Assembly (NCBI RefSeq): GCF_003095655.1
Contig: NZ_CP029151.1
Location: forward strand, 2,355,001-2,419,000
Origin: Dokdonia sp. Dokd-P16
Lineage (GTDB): Bacteria > Bacteroidota > Bacteroidia > Flavobacteriales > Flavobacteriaceae
Reading direction: 5' to 3'
Length of the DNA stretch: 64,000 bases
Below the pieces are notes generated by a model. The model did not search any database. It saw only the letters and a list, made by a program, of their open reading frames with translations, and was not told the DNA's origin. The position numbers were made by a program, and so were the translations under genes. Shown piece after piece: positions 18,760 through 29,467 of the stretch (within the stretch, counting starts at the first letter, position 1; every line of letters begins with the position of its first letter).

Positions 18760-20181
18760 ATGTCAAACGATCAAAAATCAGGCTATTTACTCAGACTTAC
18801 TGTAGTTGCAACGCTAGGAGGACTCCTTTTTGGGTATGATACAGGTGTTATTTCTGGAACCGTAGGTTCTCTAGATAGCTTCTTTGTAATACCTAAAGGG
18901 CTTAGTGAGACAGCGGCAAGTGCCTTCAAAGGATTTATAGTGTCCAGTGCCCTTATAGGCTGTATTATAGGTGGAGTCTTGAGTGGTTTTGTAAGCCGCT
19001 GGCTAGGAAGAAGGAATGGATTAATTCTTGCCGCTATACTTTTCTTGATATCTGCCATAGGCTCGGCGATGCCAGAGTTGTTTTTTGAGAGTATAGGTCA
19101 AGGTGATCATACATTTAGTACTGTTTTTATTGTTTACAGAATTATTGGTGGTATGGGAGTTGGACTTGCGTCTATGATGTCACCATTATACATTGCAGAG
19201 ATTGCGCCTGCAAATATTAGAGGGAAGCTTGTTTCTTACAATCAGCTGGCTATTGTTGCTGGATTTATGGTAGTTTATTTTGTAAACTACTTTATCTCAA
19301 AAACTGGAGGGTCTGACGAGTGGCTTAATACGGTAGGATGGCGTTATATGTTTGCTAGTGAAATTATACCTGCAGGGCTCTTTTTTATATTTTTATTAGG
19401 AGTTCCAGATACACCACGCTCATTAATGCTACGTAACAAGCCCCAAGAGGCACTTAACGTACTTGAAAAAGTGAATGGGAAAGTGGCTGGGCAGCATATT
19501 TTAGATCAGATCAAAGGGTCGCTCACGCAGCACTCAGGTAAATTACTTTCCTTTGGATGGCTAGTGATTATCGTGGGGGTCTTACTTTCCATATTCCAGC
19601 AATTTGTAGGGATTAATGTGGTTTTATATTATGCTCCCGAAATATTTAAAAAGATAGATCCTAATACAGACGGTGCGCTCTTACTCACGATTATCGTAGG
19701 TATTGTAAACTTCTTATTTACCATCGTTGCCGTAAAAACGGTAGATAAATATGGGCGTAAACCTTTAATGATAATTGGTGCGTTAGGAATGGCTGTTGCT
19801 ATGTTCTCATTAGGTTTTGTCTTTTTTACCGGCGCTACTGGCTATCTCGCACTTGCATGTATGATGGTTTATGTAGCGAGTTTTGCCGTGAGTTGGGGTC
19901 CTGTTACATGGGTGTTGCTCTCAGAAATTTTTCCTAATAAAATTAGAGGTCGTGCAATGTCTATCGCTGTAGCGGCACAATGGATAGCAAACTACCTAGT
20001 ATCGCTTACCTTTCCTATGATGGATGATAACACCTACCTCACAGAACAGTTTAATCATGGTTTTGCGTATTGGGTTTACGGAGGTATGAGCATACTAGCT
20101 ATGCTTTTTGTTTGGAAATTTATACCAGAGACCAAAGGAAAAACGCTCGAAGAGATGGAAGACGTTTGGATTAAGAAGTAA
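18760..20181 (+). CDS. Sugar:H+ symporter (XylE-like MFS sugar porter)
   Basis: The 473-residue inner-membrane transporter of the MFS sugar porter family has twelve predicted helices. Diagnostic segments are GGLLFGYDTGVISG in helix 1, SRWLGRRNG in loop 2-3, QQFVGINVVLYYAPEIF in helix 7, VDKYGRKPL in loop 8-9 and the C-terminal PETKGKTLEEME. In an operon with xylB and xylA the most likely substrate is D-xylose. The gene lies 10 nt after xylA. Confidence 0.93.
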   Translation: MSNDQKSGYLLRLTVVATLGGLLFGYDTGVISGTVGSLDSFFVIPKGLSETAASAFKGFIVSSALIGCIIGGVLSGFVSRWLGRRNGLILAAILFLISAIGSAMPELFFESIGQGDHTFSTVFIVYRIIGGMGVGLASMMSPLYIAEIAPANIRGKLVSYNQLAIVAGFMVVYFVNYFISKTGGSDEWLNTVGWRYMFASEIIPAGLFFIFLLGVPDTPRSLMLRNKPQEALNVLEKVNGKVAGQHILDQIKGSLTQHSGKLLSFGWLVIIVGVLLSIFQQFVGINVVLYYAPEIFKKIDPNTDGALLLTIIVGIVNFLFTIVAVKTVDKYGRKPLMIIGALGMAVAMFSLGFVFFTGATGYLALACMMVYVASFAVSWGPVTWVLLSEIFPNKIRGRAMSIAVAAQWIANYLVSLTFPMMDDNTYLTEQFNHGFAYWVYGGMSILAMLFVWKFIPETKGKTLEEMEDVWIKK

Positions 20182-20195
20182 TTGAGATAGGTTAC

Positions 20196-20209
20196 GCTTT
20201 CGCGAAAGC
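20196..20209. repeat. Palindrome copy 6 (intergenic)
   Basis: An exact 14-bp core lies between the symporter stop and the transaldolase start. The left flank keeps the usual TTAC extension; the right flank (AATAC) has lost it. Confidence 0.95.
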
Positions 20210-20241
20210 AATACACACATAAATATTAAAGAAAATAGAAA

Positions 20242-20895
20242 ATGAAATTTTTTATAGATACTGCAAACCTTGATCAGATAAAAGAAGCTCAAGCACTGGG
20301 TGTGCTTGATGGGGTAACTACAAATCCGTCACTTATGGCTAAGGAAAACATACGTGGAAAGGAGAATATACTACAACATTACAGAGATATTTGTGAGCTA
20401 GTAGATGGTGACGTAAGTGCCGAAGTTATTGCGACAGATTTTGAAAATATGGTAAAGGAGGGAGAGGAACTCGCTGCGTTACATCCTCAGATAGTTGTAA
20501 AATTACCCATGATAGCAAGCGGTGTAAAGGCTTGTAAATATTTTAGTGATAAGGGAATTAGAACTAATGTAACCTTGGTGTTTTCGGCAGGGCAGGCATT
20601 ACTTGCCGCAAAGGCAGGCGCTACTTATGTATCACCATTTATAGGACGTTTGGATGACATTGCTACAGATGGACTCAATTTGATTTCAGAAATCAAATTG
20701 ATTTACGATAATTATGGGTTTGAGACAGAAATTCTAGCCGCATCAGTAAGACATACAATGCACGTTATTAATTGTGCAAAACTAGGTGCAGATGTGATGA
20801 CAGGACCTTTAAGTGCCATTGAAGGATTGCTTAATCACCCACTTACTACATCTGGACTCGAGAAATTTCTTGCAGATTACAACAAGGGGAATTAA
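20242..20895 (+). CDS. TalC-like transaldolase / fructose-6-phosphate aldolase family
   Basis: The 217-residue protein belongs to the short transaldolase family (TalC/MipB/FSA). Visible features are the N-terminal [29 protein letters not shown], the Schiff-base Lys in VVKLPM, and ASVRHTMHV. As the last gene of the xylose operon it probably acts as the transaldolase of the non-oxidative pentose phosphate pathway, which xylulose 5-phosphate enters. Free fructose-6-phosphate aldolase activity is an alternative the sequence does not rule out. Confidence 0.92.
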   Translation: MKFFIDTANLDQIKEAQALGVLDGVTTNPSLMAKENIRGKENILQHYRDICELVDGDVSAEVIATDFENMVKEGEELAALHPQIVVKLPMIASGVKACKYFSDKGIRTNVTLVFSAGQALLAAKAGATYVSPFIGRLDDIATDGLNLISEIKLIYDNYGFETEILAASVRHTMHVINCAKLGADVMTGPLSAIEGLLNHPLTTSGLEKFLADYNKGN

Positions 20896-20945
20896 TTCTT
20901 GTAAGCCAGATTAAGTGAACTAACATTGATAGAATTAGACAGGAA

Positions 20946-21970
20946 ATGGCACAAAGAATTACACTAAAAATGATTGCTGAAAATCTGGTGTATCCATAAG
21001 TACTGTTTCTAAAGCTTTAAATAATAGCGTAGAGATAAGTAAGGACACAAAAATTGAGATTCAAAAGTATGCGAGTTTTGTAAGTATAAGCCAAATAGTA
21101 TTGCGAGAAGTTTAAGGAACAGTCAGACCAAAACAATAGGTGTGGTTGTCCCTATTATTCAAAATAATTTTTTTTCTAAAGCTTTTGCGGGTATTGAGGA
21201 AGTGTGTAGTGCAAACGACTACACACTTATTTCTTGTATATCTGACGATTCTTATGAAAAAGAAGTGAAGACTATTGAGTTGCTTAAAAATGGAGCTTTA
21301 GATGGTATTATCTTGTAAATAGCAGAGGAGACAGAAGTTAGAAAGGACTATAGGCATTTAAAAAATGTTGCAGACGAGGAGATACCGCTCGTATTATTTG
21401 ATCGAGTGGTAGATAATGTGTCTTGTGATAAAATAAATTGTAGATGACTTTGATGCAGCTTATAATGCCACTAGAAAACTAATACAACCTGGATGTAAAC
21501 ATGTTGCCGTAGTATCAAAACTAGATGCGTTATCTGTAGGTAAATTGAGGGCGGCTGGATATAAAAGTACTATTAAAGATTATAATCCGGATCAACCCGA
21601 AATGATTTTTAGTATCGGTAAAAGTGAAGACATTACAGAATGCCTTATAGAGGTGCTTAGTACGCATCGTATCGATGCGCTTTTATGCTTAGAAGAAACA
21701 GCAACTCTCAATGCAGTACAGCTTTTAAAAACATTAGGAAAAAGAATTCCTGAAGATGTTCCTGTCATAAGCTTTACAAATAATGACTTGCAGAAATTTC
21801 TAACACCTGCGGTCACAACAGTGAGTCAGCATGCAAAAAAAATAGGAATGAGAGCAGCGACGATGCTTATAAAAAGACTAGAAAAGAAACACTTTGGAAA
21901 TCACCAAACAAAAGTGATTTGCACCTCCCTCATTGAGAGAGATTCTACGCGTGCTTTTAAGTCGTTTTAA
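20946..21970 (+). pseudogene. Decayed LacI-family regulator of the xylose locus
   Basis: Reading across frames recovers a nearly complete LacI regulator: the helix-turn-helix (MAQRITLKMIAE, then VSISTVSKALNNSVEIS), the hinge (YKPNSIARSLRNSQTKTIGVV) and a periplasmic-binding-protein-like core. It is broken by a one-base loss near 20986, another near 21080, an in-frame TAA at 21316-21318 and a one-base gain near 21435. The last part (21545-21970) is still an open frame of about 140 codons that lacks a DNA-binding domain. By position it once controlled the xylose operon. Four independent lesions make sequencing error unlikely. No intact paralogue is in the window. Confidence 0.9.
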
Positions 21971-22231
21971 AATAGAAAACCTATGAACCTGAGTTATATT
22001 TTTTTCTGTTTATTTCTGGGAGTACGCTTGTAGTAGTTCTTTTATAAGAACATATTACTGCTGCAATCACATCAAATTACCCATAACGCGCATCTAGGAT
22101 GATCAAGTTTTTAGATAAGAAAAACTGGAAATCATAATCACCCTTCTTCACTGCGACAGGTAGAGGTGCTTGAGATTAATTTATTCTTAGAAAAGACAGT
22201 ACCTTTAGGACACAATAATTTTTAATTATTT

Positions 22232-25200
22232 ATGATTTTCAGAAAATTACTTTCACTGATTACGATATTTTTTTGTCTTCAGTCATTGTTGCCTCAAGCA
22301 CAGAATGGTACAAAATCTTTAAATTTTGTAAGTATAAAGGATGGAATATCTAAAGTAGGAATCTCGTCTATTATACAAGACGATTACGGTTTTATCTGGA
22401 TAGGAACTAGCGGCAGCGGATTATATAAATTTGATGGTGTAACATATACTTCATATAAATATGAAGTGAATGCCCCAGCCTCTTTATCTAGTAATCTTAT
22501 TTATAGCATGTATCTAGATACTGCAAATATATTATGGGTAGGTACAGAAGATGGTCTTAATCGCTATAATAGATCTTTAGATAGATTTGAGAAAGTCTCT
22601 CTAGGTAGTGAAGTGCTAGAGAGTATATCTATATTGAGTATAGGAAACTCTAAAGACAATGAGCTGTTGTTAGGAACAGAGGCGGGGCTGGTAGTACTCA
22701 AAACAAAAACTTTAGAAAGCAAATATATAAATGGTTATAATGGCAGTAATACTATTATACAATCTAGTCTTAAACCACAAAGTGAATCACATCACACATT
22801 TTTAGGAACCTTAAAAGGATTACGTGTTTATAATGAACATACTAATCAAGTGTTATTGCCTTCTAGTGAATTAGAAAATACTGAGGTTTTTCAAAGTCAA
22901 ATTCAGACGCTTGTCTTTGACAATGAAGATAATTTATGGTTAGGGACTATATCTAAAGGAATTTATAAACTTACGTTGAAAAATGGAACGACAGTAAGTA
23001 AGGTGGAGCATTTCCCGCTTTCGCGAAAGCGTATACTTTCTGCAATCACTTTACCAGACAATTCTTTATTGTTTGGTACTGAGAACGATGGTTTATTTCA
23101 TTTGAGAAGTGACGGAACGCTCATTAAACATTATCTATCTGATCGTATGGATGATAATAGTATTTTATCAAACTCCATATGGTCACTTTTTCTGGATGAT
23201 AATGATAGAGTATGGATGGGATATTACAATAATGGCGTAGCTGTAAGTGATAGCTTATATGATAAGTTTGATAATATTGAGAGCCTGTCTAATAATAACA
23301 ATTCGCTTACTGTAGGCTCTGTCACTGGTATTGCAAAAGGTGTTCAAGGTAATATCTGGGTAGTTATGGATGGCGGTGGTCTTGATATCTATGATCCCAG
23401 TTCGAATAAAGTTACGCACGTAAACGGACAAAACACAAATCTGTATGCAGGATTAGATAGTGACTATCTCCAAACAATTTTTATAGATAGCAAAGAGAAT
23501 GTGTGGATAGGGAGCTGGGATAATGGTATCTACTTCTTAAAGAAAGGTTCTCAAATATTTGAAAATTTTAATAGAGTAACTACGGATGGAGCCCTTATCT
23601 CTGATGCTATTTTGAGCTTTGCCGAAGATAAAAATGGAACAATCTTTATAGGTACTTTTTATGGAGGGTTGCATACTCTTGATCCAGTCACTAAGACAAT
23701 TGTACATCAAGATGATGAAGCTTTTAAAAGTTTGGGCATTGAGATTAGTGATGTGCGTAAGGTGCTAGTAGACCGTGATTCTGCGATATGGTTGGGATCT
23801 ACAGATGGGCTCTTTAAAATTGACCAAACTGTAAACGAAGAGTGGCGTGCGATTTCATTAGTAGACCGAATGGAAAAGCTAGGCGAAAATAGAAAGAGTG
23901 CGCGCCATATATTATCCCTATATCAAAGCTCAAATGGTGATATGTGGATAGGAACTAGAGGTGCTGGGGTGTGTCATTATAGCATAAGTGATGATTCTTT
24001 TAGATGGCTAAACACTAACAGCGGATTGAGTAATGATAACGTAGTAAGTATTATTGAGGGTGATGACGGCAGTATGTGGTTTGCAGGTAATTCTGGAATT
24101 ACAAAATATAATGTATTAAAAAACACGTTTATAGAGTACACCAGTAGTGATGGTTTACTCTCTGACGATTTTAATTTTAATGCAGTCTTAAAGGATGGTG
24201 ATGGTACATTATATTTTGGTAATTATAGGGGAGTTGACTTTTTTAACCCAGCCGAAATTGTAATAAATAACAACGTTCCTTCTTTATATTTTACAGGATT
24301 AAAAATCTATAATGAAGAGGTAGATCCTTCACAAGAAGATGCCCCTATTAAAAAATCAATCGCCGAGACTAGTGAAATTATATTTAATCACAAGCAATCT
24401 GTATTTACTATTGAGTATGCTGGAGTAAGTTTTACACGTCCTGAAAAAAATCAATATGCCTATTATCTTGAGGGGCTAGAAACAACTTGGAATTATGTAG
24501 GAAATGCAAGAAGTGCTACTTATACCAATCTAGATAATGGCGATTATACTTTTAAAGTAAAGGTTGCTAACAATGACGGTGTTTGGAATGAAAATATTCT
24601 AGAGTTAAAAATTAAAATTCTTCCTCCCTGGTGGAAGACTAATCTAGCGATTGTATGTTATGTCTTGTTATTCTTACTAGGCCTTTACATTATAAGTAAG
24701 ATTTCAAAGCAACGCTTACGCGAAAAAGAGGCAATCTCAAACGAGCGTGCTCAACGTGAACAAGAAGACATATTACACGAGAAAAAGCTACAGTTTTTTA
24801 CAAACATCTCACATGAGTTTAGAACTCCACTTACTTTAATGATTAGTCCGCTGAAGGATATTCTCAATGACACAACACTCAATTTACCACAACGTATAAA
24901 GGAAAAGCATCATATCATTTATAAAAATACCGATCGATTATTTAGGCTTATTAATGAATTAATGGACCTGCGTAAGCTCGAATTGAACAAATTACGAATA
25001 CGAGCAAAGAAGATTAATGCACTTAGTTTTACCCAAGATATTATCTCATATTTTAAAGAGGAAGCATTTAATCGTAATATATATCTTTCGGTGGACGCCG
25101 CAATCCCAGATGTGAAGTTATATGCAGATGAAGGCATGCTCGAAAAAGTTATTTTCAATATCATGTCAAATGCTATAAAAGTAACCCCAGACGGCGGAGC

Positions 25201-26380
25201 AATAAATGTAGAGGTAAAATTAAACGAGGCTGGTGAGATAATGCCGTTAATTAATCCCGATAAAAAAAGTGCAGTAGTCGAAATCATCATTAGCGATACT
25301 GGACCAGGACTTAAAAAGAAACAACTCAAACGTATATTTAATCGTTTTTACCAAGTAGAAAATCTTAATAAAACTTATTATGGTGGGACAGGTATAGGTC
25401 TCGAGGTTGTAAAGGACTTGGTGCAGCTCCATCGAGGTGAAATTAGGGTAGATAGTAAGTATGGGGAAGGAACAACTTTTAGAATATTATTGCCCTCTGG
25501 TAAAAAGCATTTTAAAAAGAAAGAATTAATATCAATAGAAACAGATCTCGAGATACAAAAAGAAAAAACTCCACAAACATTCATAACAAATATCCCAGAA
25601 GAAATTGATGTTGTACCTACACATAGATCGCACACCCTATTGATAGTGGAGGACAACGCAGAGCTTAGGAAATACTTGCGTAGCGAACTTAAAGGAACAT
25701 ATAAGATTTTACAGGCGGCTAACGGGGTTGAAGGACTTAATGTTGCAAAAGAAGCGAATCCAGATATTATTATTACTGATGTGATAATGCCAGAAATGGA
25801 TGGTTTTGAATTCTGTAAGCAAATTAAAAATGACATACGCACAAGCCACATTCCCTTGTTAATGCTCACTGCCAAAGCTCGCATAGACGATCGTATAGAG
25901 GGAATAGGGTATGGCGCAGATGCTTATATGGTAAAGCCTTTTGATTTTAGACTACTCAAATTACGTTTAGAGCAGCTTATAAAGAGTAGACAATTGATAT
26001 TTGATAAATATTTTGGAGCCATAAGTGGATCAGATGAGAATGCTAGTGCAACATCTATTGATAAAGTTTTTATACAGAAGGTGCTAACTTATGTAAATAA
26101 TAACATGAGTGATTCTAATTTAAGTGTCGAGTCATTAGCATCAGAACTTAGCCTTAGCCGGAGTCAGCTCTACCGTAAGGTTAAATCACTCACGGGGCAA
26201 ACAGTTAATGAATTTGTGCGTAAGCTTAGATTAGAGCGAGCTAAACAGATATTGCTAACTGAAAATGCAAACGTAAGTGAAGTCTGTTATAAAGTTGGCT
26301 TTTCCTCACCTTCATACTTTACGAAGTGTTTTAAAGCGCATTTTGGAATTTTACCTACGGAGGCTCAGCCTAGAGATTGA
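22232..26380 (+). CDS. Hybrid two-component system regulator (HTCS, one-protein sensor/AraC regulator)
   Basis: The 1382-residue inner-membrane regulator has a signal peptide, two N-terminal Reg_prop seven-blade propellers (many repeats of the form IWIGTxxxGLYKFD, about 30-690), a Y_Y_Y domain (about 725-800), a membrane helix (about 806-826), a histidine kinase with His861 in ISHEFRTPLTL and ATPase boxes (DTGPGLKKK, GGTGIGLEVVKDL), a receiver domain with Asp1183 in ITDVIMPEMDGFEF, and a C-terminal AraC helix-turn-helix. In Bacteroidota, HTCS proteins sense an oligosaccharide in the periplasm and activate a nearby glycan locus. Lying between the xylose genes and a GH3 gene, it probably responds to xylo-oligosaccharides. 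It includes one palindrome copy, read as LSRKR. Confidence 0.95.
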   Translation: MIFRKLLSLITIFFCLQSLLPQAQNGTKSLNFVSIKDGISKVGISSIIQDDYGFIWIGTSGSGLYKFDGVTYTSYKYEVNAPASLSSNLIYSMYLDTANILWVGTEDGLNRYNRSLDRFEKVSLGSEVLESISILSIGNSKDNELLLGTEAGLVVLKTKTLESKYINGYNGSNTIIQSSLKPQSESHHTFLGTLKGLRVYNEHTNQVLLPSSELENTEVFQSQIQTLVFDNEDNLWLGTISKGIYKLTLKNGTTVSKVEHFPLSRKRILSAITLPDNSLLFGTENDGLFHLRSDGTLIKHYLSDRMDDNSILSNSIWSLFLDDNDRVWMGYYNNGVAVSDSLYDKFDNIESLSNNNNSLTVGSVTGIAKGVQGNIWVVMDGGGLDIYDPSSNKVTHVNGQNTNLYAGLDSDYLQTIFIDSKENVWIGSWDNGIYFLKKGSQIFENFNRVTTDGALISDAILSFAEDKNGTIFIGTFYGGLHTLDPVTKTIVHQDDEAFKSLGIEISDVRKVLVDRDSAIWLGSTDGLFKIDQTVNEEWRAISLVDRMEKLGENRKSARHILSLYQSSNGDMWIGTRGAGVCHYSISDDSFRWLNTNSGLSNDNVVSIIEGDDGSMWFAGNSGITKYNVLKNTFIEYTSSDGLLSDDFNFNAVLKDGDGTLYFGNYRGVDFFNPAEIVINNNVPSLYFTGLKIYNEEVDPSQEDAPIKKSIAETSEIIFNHKQSVFTIEYAGVSFTRPEKNQYAYYLEGLETTWNYVGNARSATYTNLDNGDYTFKVKVANNDGVWNENILELKIKILPPWWKTNLAIVCYVLLFLLGLYIISKISKQRLREKEAISNERAQREQEDILHEKKLQFFTNISHEFRTPLTLMISPLKDILNDTTLNLPQRIKEKHHIIYKNTDRLFRLINELMDLRKLELNKLRIRAKKINALSFTQDIISYFKEEAFNRNIYLSVDAAIPDVKLYADEGMLEKVIFNIMSNAIKVTPDGGAINVEVKLNEAGEIMPLINPDKKSAVVEIIISDTGPGLKKKQLKRIFNRFYQVENLNKTYYGGTGIGLEVVKDLVQLHRGEIRVDSKYGEGTTFRILLPSGKKHFKKKELISIETDLEIQKEKTPQTFITNIPEEIDVVPTHRSHTLLIVEDNAELRKYLRSELKGTYKILQAANGVEGLNVAKEANPDIIITDVIMPEMDGFEFCKQIKNDIRTSHIPLLMLTAKARIDDRIEGIGYGADAYMVKPFDFRLLKLRLEQLIKSRQLIFDKYFGAISGSDENASATSIDKVFIQKVLTYVNNNMSDSNLSVESLASELSLSRSQLYRKVKSLTGQTVNEFVRKLRLERAKQILLTENANVSEVCYKVGFSSPSYFTKCFKAHFGILPTEAQPRD
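23016..23031. repeat. Palindrome copy 7 (inside the HTCS gene)
   Basis: An exact 16-bp copy read in the third frame as LSRKR, in a loop of the sensor propeller. Confidence 0.95.
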
Positions 26381-26690
26381 TTAACATATAATCTTCTACT
26401 TGCATTAAGAAATACTTTATAATAGCATTTGTTAAAATATTCTTTACAATCAAATCTCTTCGCTAGATACATTTCTCCCTTAACAATTGGCTAGTTTCGG
26501 TCATGTAAGAGAAATGAAGCAAGATATAGTTCAAATGTTGCATTTGAGGCATATAAGTACTTAATCGCAACATAAATGGCATGTACTGCTTTATGTCTTC
26601 TAACCAGTGTGCTGATAAAGAGATTAAATTTGGGAGTGTTGAGAATAAAATTCTTGCATTAATAAATAGTTTAATTTTTACAGTAGCCGA
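26381..26690. other. Gap between the HTCS and GH3 genes
   Basis: The 310 bp contain no gene, RNA or terminator I can support. The stretch must include the GH3 promoter and probably the HTCS binding site, but I could not identify either by eye. Confidence 0.4.
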
Positions 26691-29318
26691 ATGAATAGAA
26701 TACTTACTATATCAATTTTAGCAATATGTATTGCATTGCTCTCGAGTTGTGAAGAAAAGGCAATCTCTTATGAGTTTGCATTTCAAAACCAGAAACTTCC
26801 ACGAGAAGATCGTGTCAAAGATTTGATTAGTCAAATGACTTTAGAAGAGAAAGTTTCTCAAATGCGTTATGATGCTCCGGCTATCGAGAGACTAGGAGTG
26901 CCTGAATATAACTGGTGGAATGAATGCTTGCACGGTGTTGCGAGAGCTGGACTAGCAACAGTATTTCCACAAGGAATTGGAATGGGTGCTACTTGGGATT
27001 CGGACTTAATTCACGACATGGGTGTTGCTGTATCTGATGAAGCTCGAGCAAAACACCATCAGTTTGTAAATGAAGGTAAAAGAGGTATTTATCAAGGATT
27101 AACTTTCTGGACTCCTAACATTAATATATTTAGAGATCCTCGATGGGGGCGTGGTCAAGAAACTTATGGAGAAGATCCTTATTTAACTAGTCGTATGGGT
27201 GTAAATTATATTACGGGACTACAAGGTGATGATCCAGATTACTTAAAAGTGGTTGCCACAGCAAAGCATTTTGCGGTACATAGTGGTCCAGAGAAATCTA
27301 GGCATGAGGATAATTATCACACTTCAGATAAGGATTTATACGAAACTTATTTACCTGCCTTTGAGGCAGCAGTTAAAGAAGCAAAGGTTCACTCAGTGAT
27401 GTGTGCTTATAATAGGTATCGAGATGAAGCTTGTTGCGGTAGTAATTTACTACTTAATAGAATTTTACGAGACGATTGGGGATTTAAAGGATATGTCGTT
27501 TCAGATTGTTGGGCAATCAATGATTTCTGGGAACCTGGCAAACACGGTCTGGCAGAAACTCCAGCCGCCGCAGGAGCACTAGCAGTAGATAGAGGTACAG
27601 ATCTAAATTGTGGGAGCGTATATGATCCTTCTCTTACGGAGGCTGTTCTCAAAAAGATGATAGATGAATCTAAGTTAGATGTTGCACTAACAAGATTGTT
27701 TTCTGCGCGTTTTAAATTGGGAATGTTTGATGATAATGTTAAGTGGGCAGATATACCTTACGACGTAGTGGCAAGTGAAGCTCATTATGAATTGTCTAAA
27801 AAGGTTGCCAGAGAGTCAATGGTTTTACTCAAAAATGAAAACAACCTCTTGCCACTGAGTAAGGATATAAAATCTATTGCCGTTATAGGTCCTAACGCAA
27901 ATTCAAAGCAAGCATTACTTGGTAATTACCACGGTACACCTGCAAACTATTATACACCGCTAAAATCTATACAAGAAAAGCTCCCAAATGCTCAAATAAA
28001 TTACTCACTAGGAAGCGATGTAGCAGAGGGATGGCCTATTCTTGATATAATTCCAGCTTCTGCATTATCACATTCTGGTAAACCTGGTTTAAAGGGAGAA
28101 TATTTTGCTAATCGTTCATGGAAAGGTGAACCTACATTTACTAGAGTAGACAAAAATGTCAATTTCATTTGGATGCCAGAAAAGCCAATTGATAGTTTAG
28201 GTACTGATACCTTTTCGGTACGCTGGTCTGGTGAGCTTACAGCTCCAGAGAGTGGTAACTATAGAATTGGAGTAAAAGCGAGTAGCGCTGCCAAATTATA
28301 TGTAAATGACTCTCTACAGTTTGAGTTTATGGATGACCACGAGCCTAAAACTAAATATTTTGATGTAGCACTTGATAAAGGAGAAGTAAGCAAAGTACGT
28401 ATTGAATATTTCAATTATCATGCAGATCCTCAAGCTCATTTTGTATGGGCAAAAATGAATCAGGATCTAATTACTCCAGCCTTAGAGGCAGCAAGAAAGT
28501 CTGAAGTTGTTATTCTATGTTTAGGTCTCTCACCAGATATTGAGGGAGAAGAGATGCCGGTATTACTAGAAGGATTCGATAAGGGTGACCGTTCAGAAAT
28601 TACACTCCCTAAAACACAAATAGAACTTATGAAAAAAGTTCAAGCACTTGGTAAACCAACCGTTGTTGTTTTGATGAATGGAAGTGCTCTTGCAGTTAAT
28701 TGGGCTGCAGATAAAGTGCCTGCTATACTTGAAGCTTGGTATCCAGGTGAGTTTGGTGGCCAAGCCATTGCAGATGTTTTATTTGGGGATTATAACCCTG
28801 GAGGTAAATTACCTGTTACTTTTTATAAGAGTGTTAATGATTTGCCAGATTTTAAGTCTTATGACATGGAGGGGAGAACTTATAAGTATTTTAAAGGAGA
28901 GCCACTATTCCCTTTTGGTCACGGACTAAGCTACACAACTTTCAAATATGACAACTTTACTCTAAATGAACAAATAGGAGTAAAAGCACCATTCAAATTT
29001 TCTGTTGATGTTCATAATACAGGAGATTTAGATGGAGATGAAGTTGTTCAAGTATATGTTAAACACCTAGGAGTGGAAGGGATGAATCCTAATCGTAGTC
29101 TTGTTGCTTTTAAGCGTATTTCATTAGCAGCAGGATCGTCTAAAACGGTTTCATTTGAAGTCGCTCCTGAGACCTATGCACGAATAAACGATGATGGCCA
29201 GAAAGTTTTTGAGCCACAAGATATAGTTGTTGAGGTAGGTGGAAAGCAACCGGGATTTGAGGGAAATGCAAATGCGCCTACCACAGAGGTTTTGGTGAAG
29301 AATATATCGATTAAGTAA
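26691..29318 (+). CDS. GH3 beta-xylosidase/beta-glucosidase lipoprotein with PA14 insertion
   Basis: The 875-residue glycosidase has a lipoprotein signal (LLSSC, Cys20). The N-terminal barrel shows WWNECLHGVARAG, TFWTPNINIFRDPRWGRGQETYGEDP and KHFAVHSGPE, and the nucleophile Asp272 in VVSDCWAINDF. A PA14 domain interrupts the alpha/beta sandwich at about 465-605 (KGEYFANRSWKGEP at the start, YFNYHADPQAHFVWA at the end). A fibronectin-III-like domain closes the protein (about 770-860). The VSDCWAI type of nucleophile region and WWNECLHGVA resemble beta-xylosidases. With xylose catabolism and the HTCS just upstream, xylo-oligosaccharide hydrolysis in the periplasm or on the surface is likely; beta-glucosidase activity is the alternative. 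Confidence 0.92.
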   Translation: MNRILTISILAICIALLSSCEEKAISYEFAFQNQKLPREDRVKDLISQMTLEEKVSQMRYDAPAIERLGVPEYNWWNECLHGVARAGLATVFPQGIGMGATWDSDLIHDMGVAVSDEARAKHHQFVNEGKRGIYQGLTFWTPNINIFRDPRWGRGQETYGEDPYLTSRMGVNYITGLQGDDPDYLKVVATAKHFAVHSGPEKSRHEDNYHTSDKDLYETYLPAFEAAVKEAKVHSVMCAYNRYRDEACCGSNLLLNRILRDDWGFKGYVVSDCWAINDFWEPGKHGLAETPAAAGALAVDRGTDLNCGSVYDPSLTEAVLKKMIDESKLDVALTRLFSARFKLGMFDDNVKWADIPYDVVASEAHYELSKKVARESMVLLKNENNLLPLSKDIKSIAVIGPNANSKQALLGNYHGTPANYYTPLKSIQEKLPNAQINYSLGSDVAEGWPILDIIPASALSHSGKPGLKGEYFANRSWKGEPTFTRVDKNVNFIWMPEKPIDSLGTDTFSVRWSGELTAPESGNYRIGVKASSAAKLYVNDSLQFEFMDDHEPKTKYFDVALDKGEVSKVRIEYFNYHADPQAHFVWAKMNQDLITPALEAARKSEVVILCLGLSPDIEGEEMPVLLEGFDKGDRSEITLPKTQIELMKKVQALGKPTVVVLMNGSALAVNWAADKVPAILEAWYPGEFGGQAIADVLFGDYNPGGKLPVTFYKSVNDLPDFKSYDMEGRTYKYFKGEPLFPFGHGLSYTTFKYDNFTLNEQIGVKAPFKFSVDVHNTGDLDGDEVVQVYVKHLGVEGMNPNRSLVAFKRISLAAGSSKTVSFEVAPETYARINDDGQKVFEPQDIVVEVGGKQPGFEGNANAPTTEVLVKNISIK

Positions 29319-29467
29319 TATTTGATTGCTTTAAATTTTTATAAAAAAGCATTTTTAGATATCATACATATGCAGTAGGCTCTTTAAGTGTACGTTAGTT
29401 TCACTCTAAGTAAAGCTCAAATTAATGTTGCCAAGATGTTATATTCTTACTGACGCATAGTCATAGT

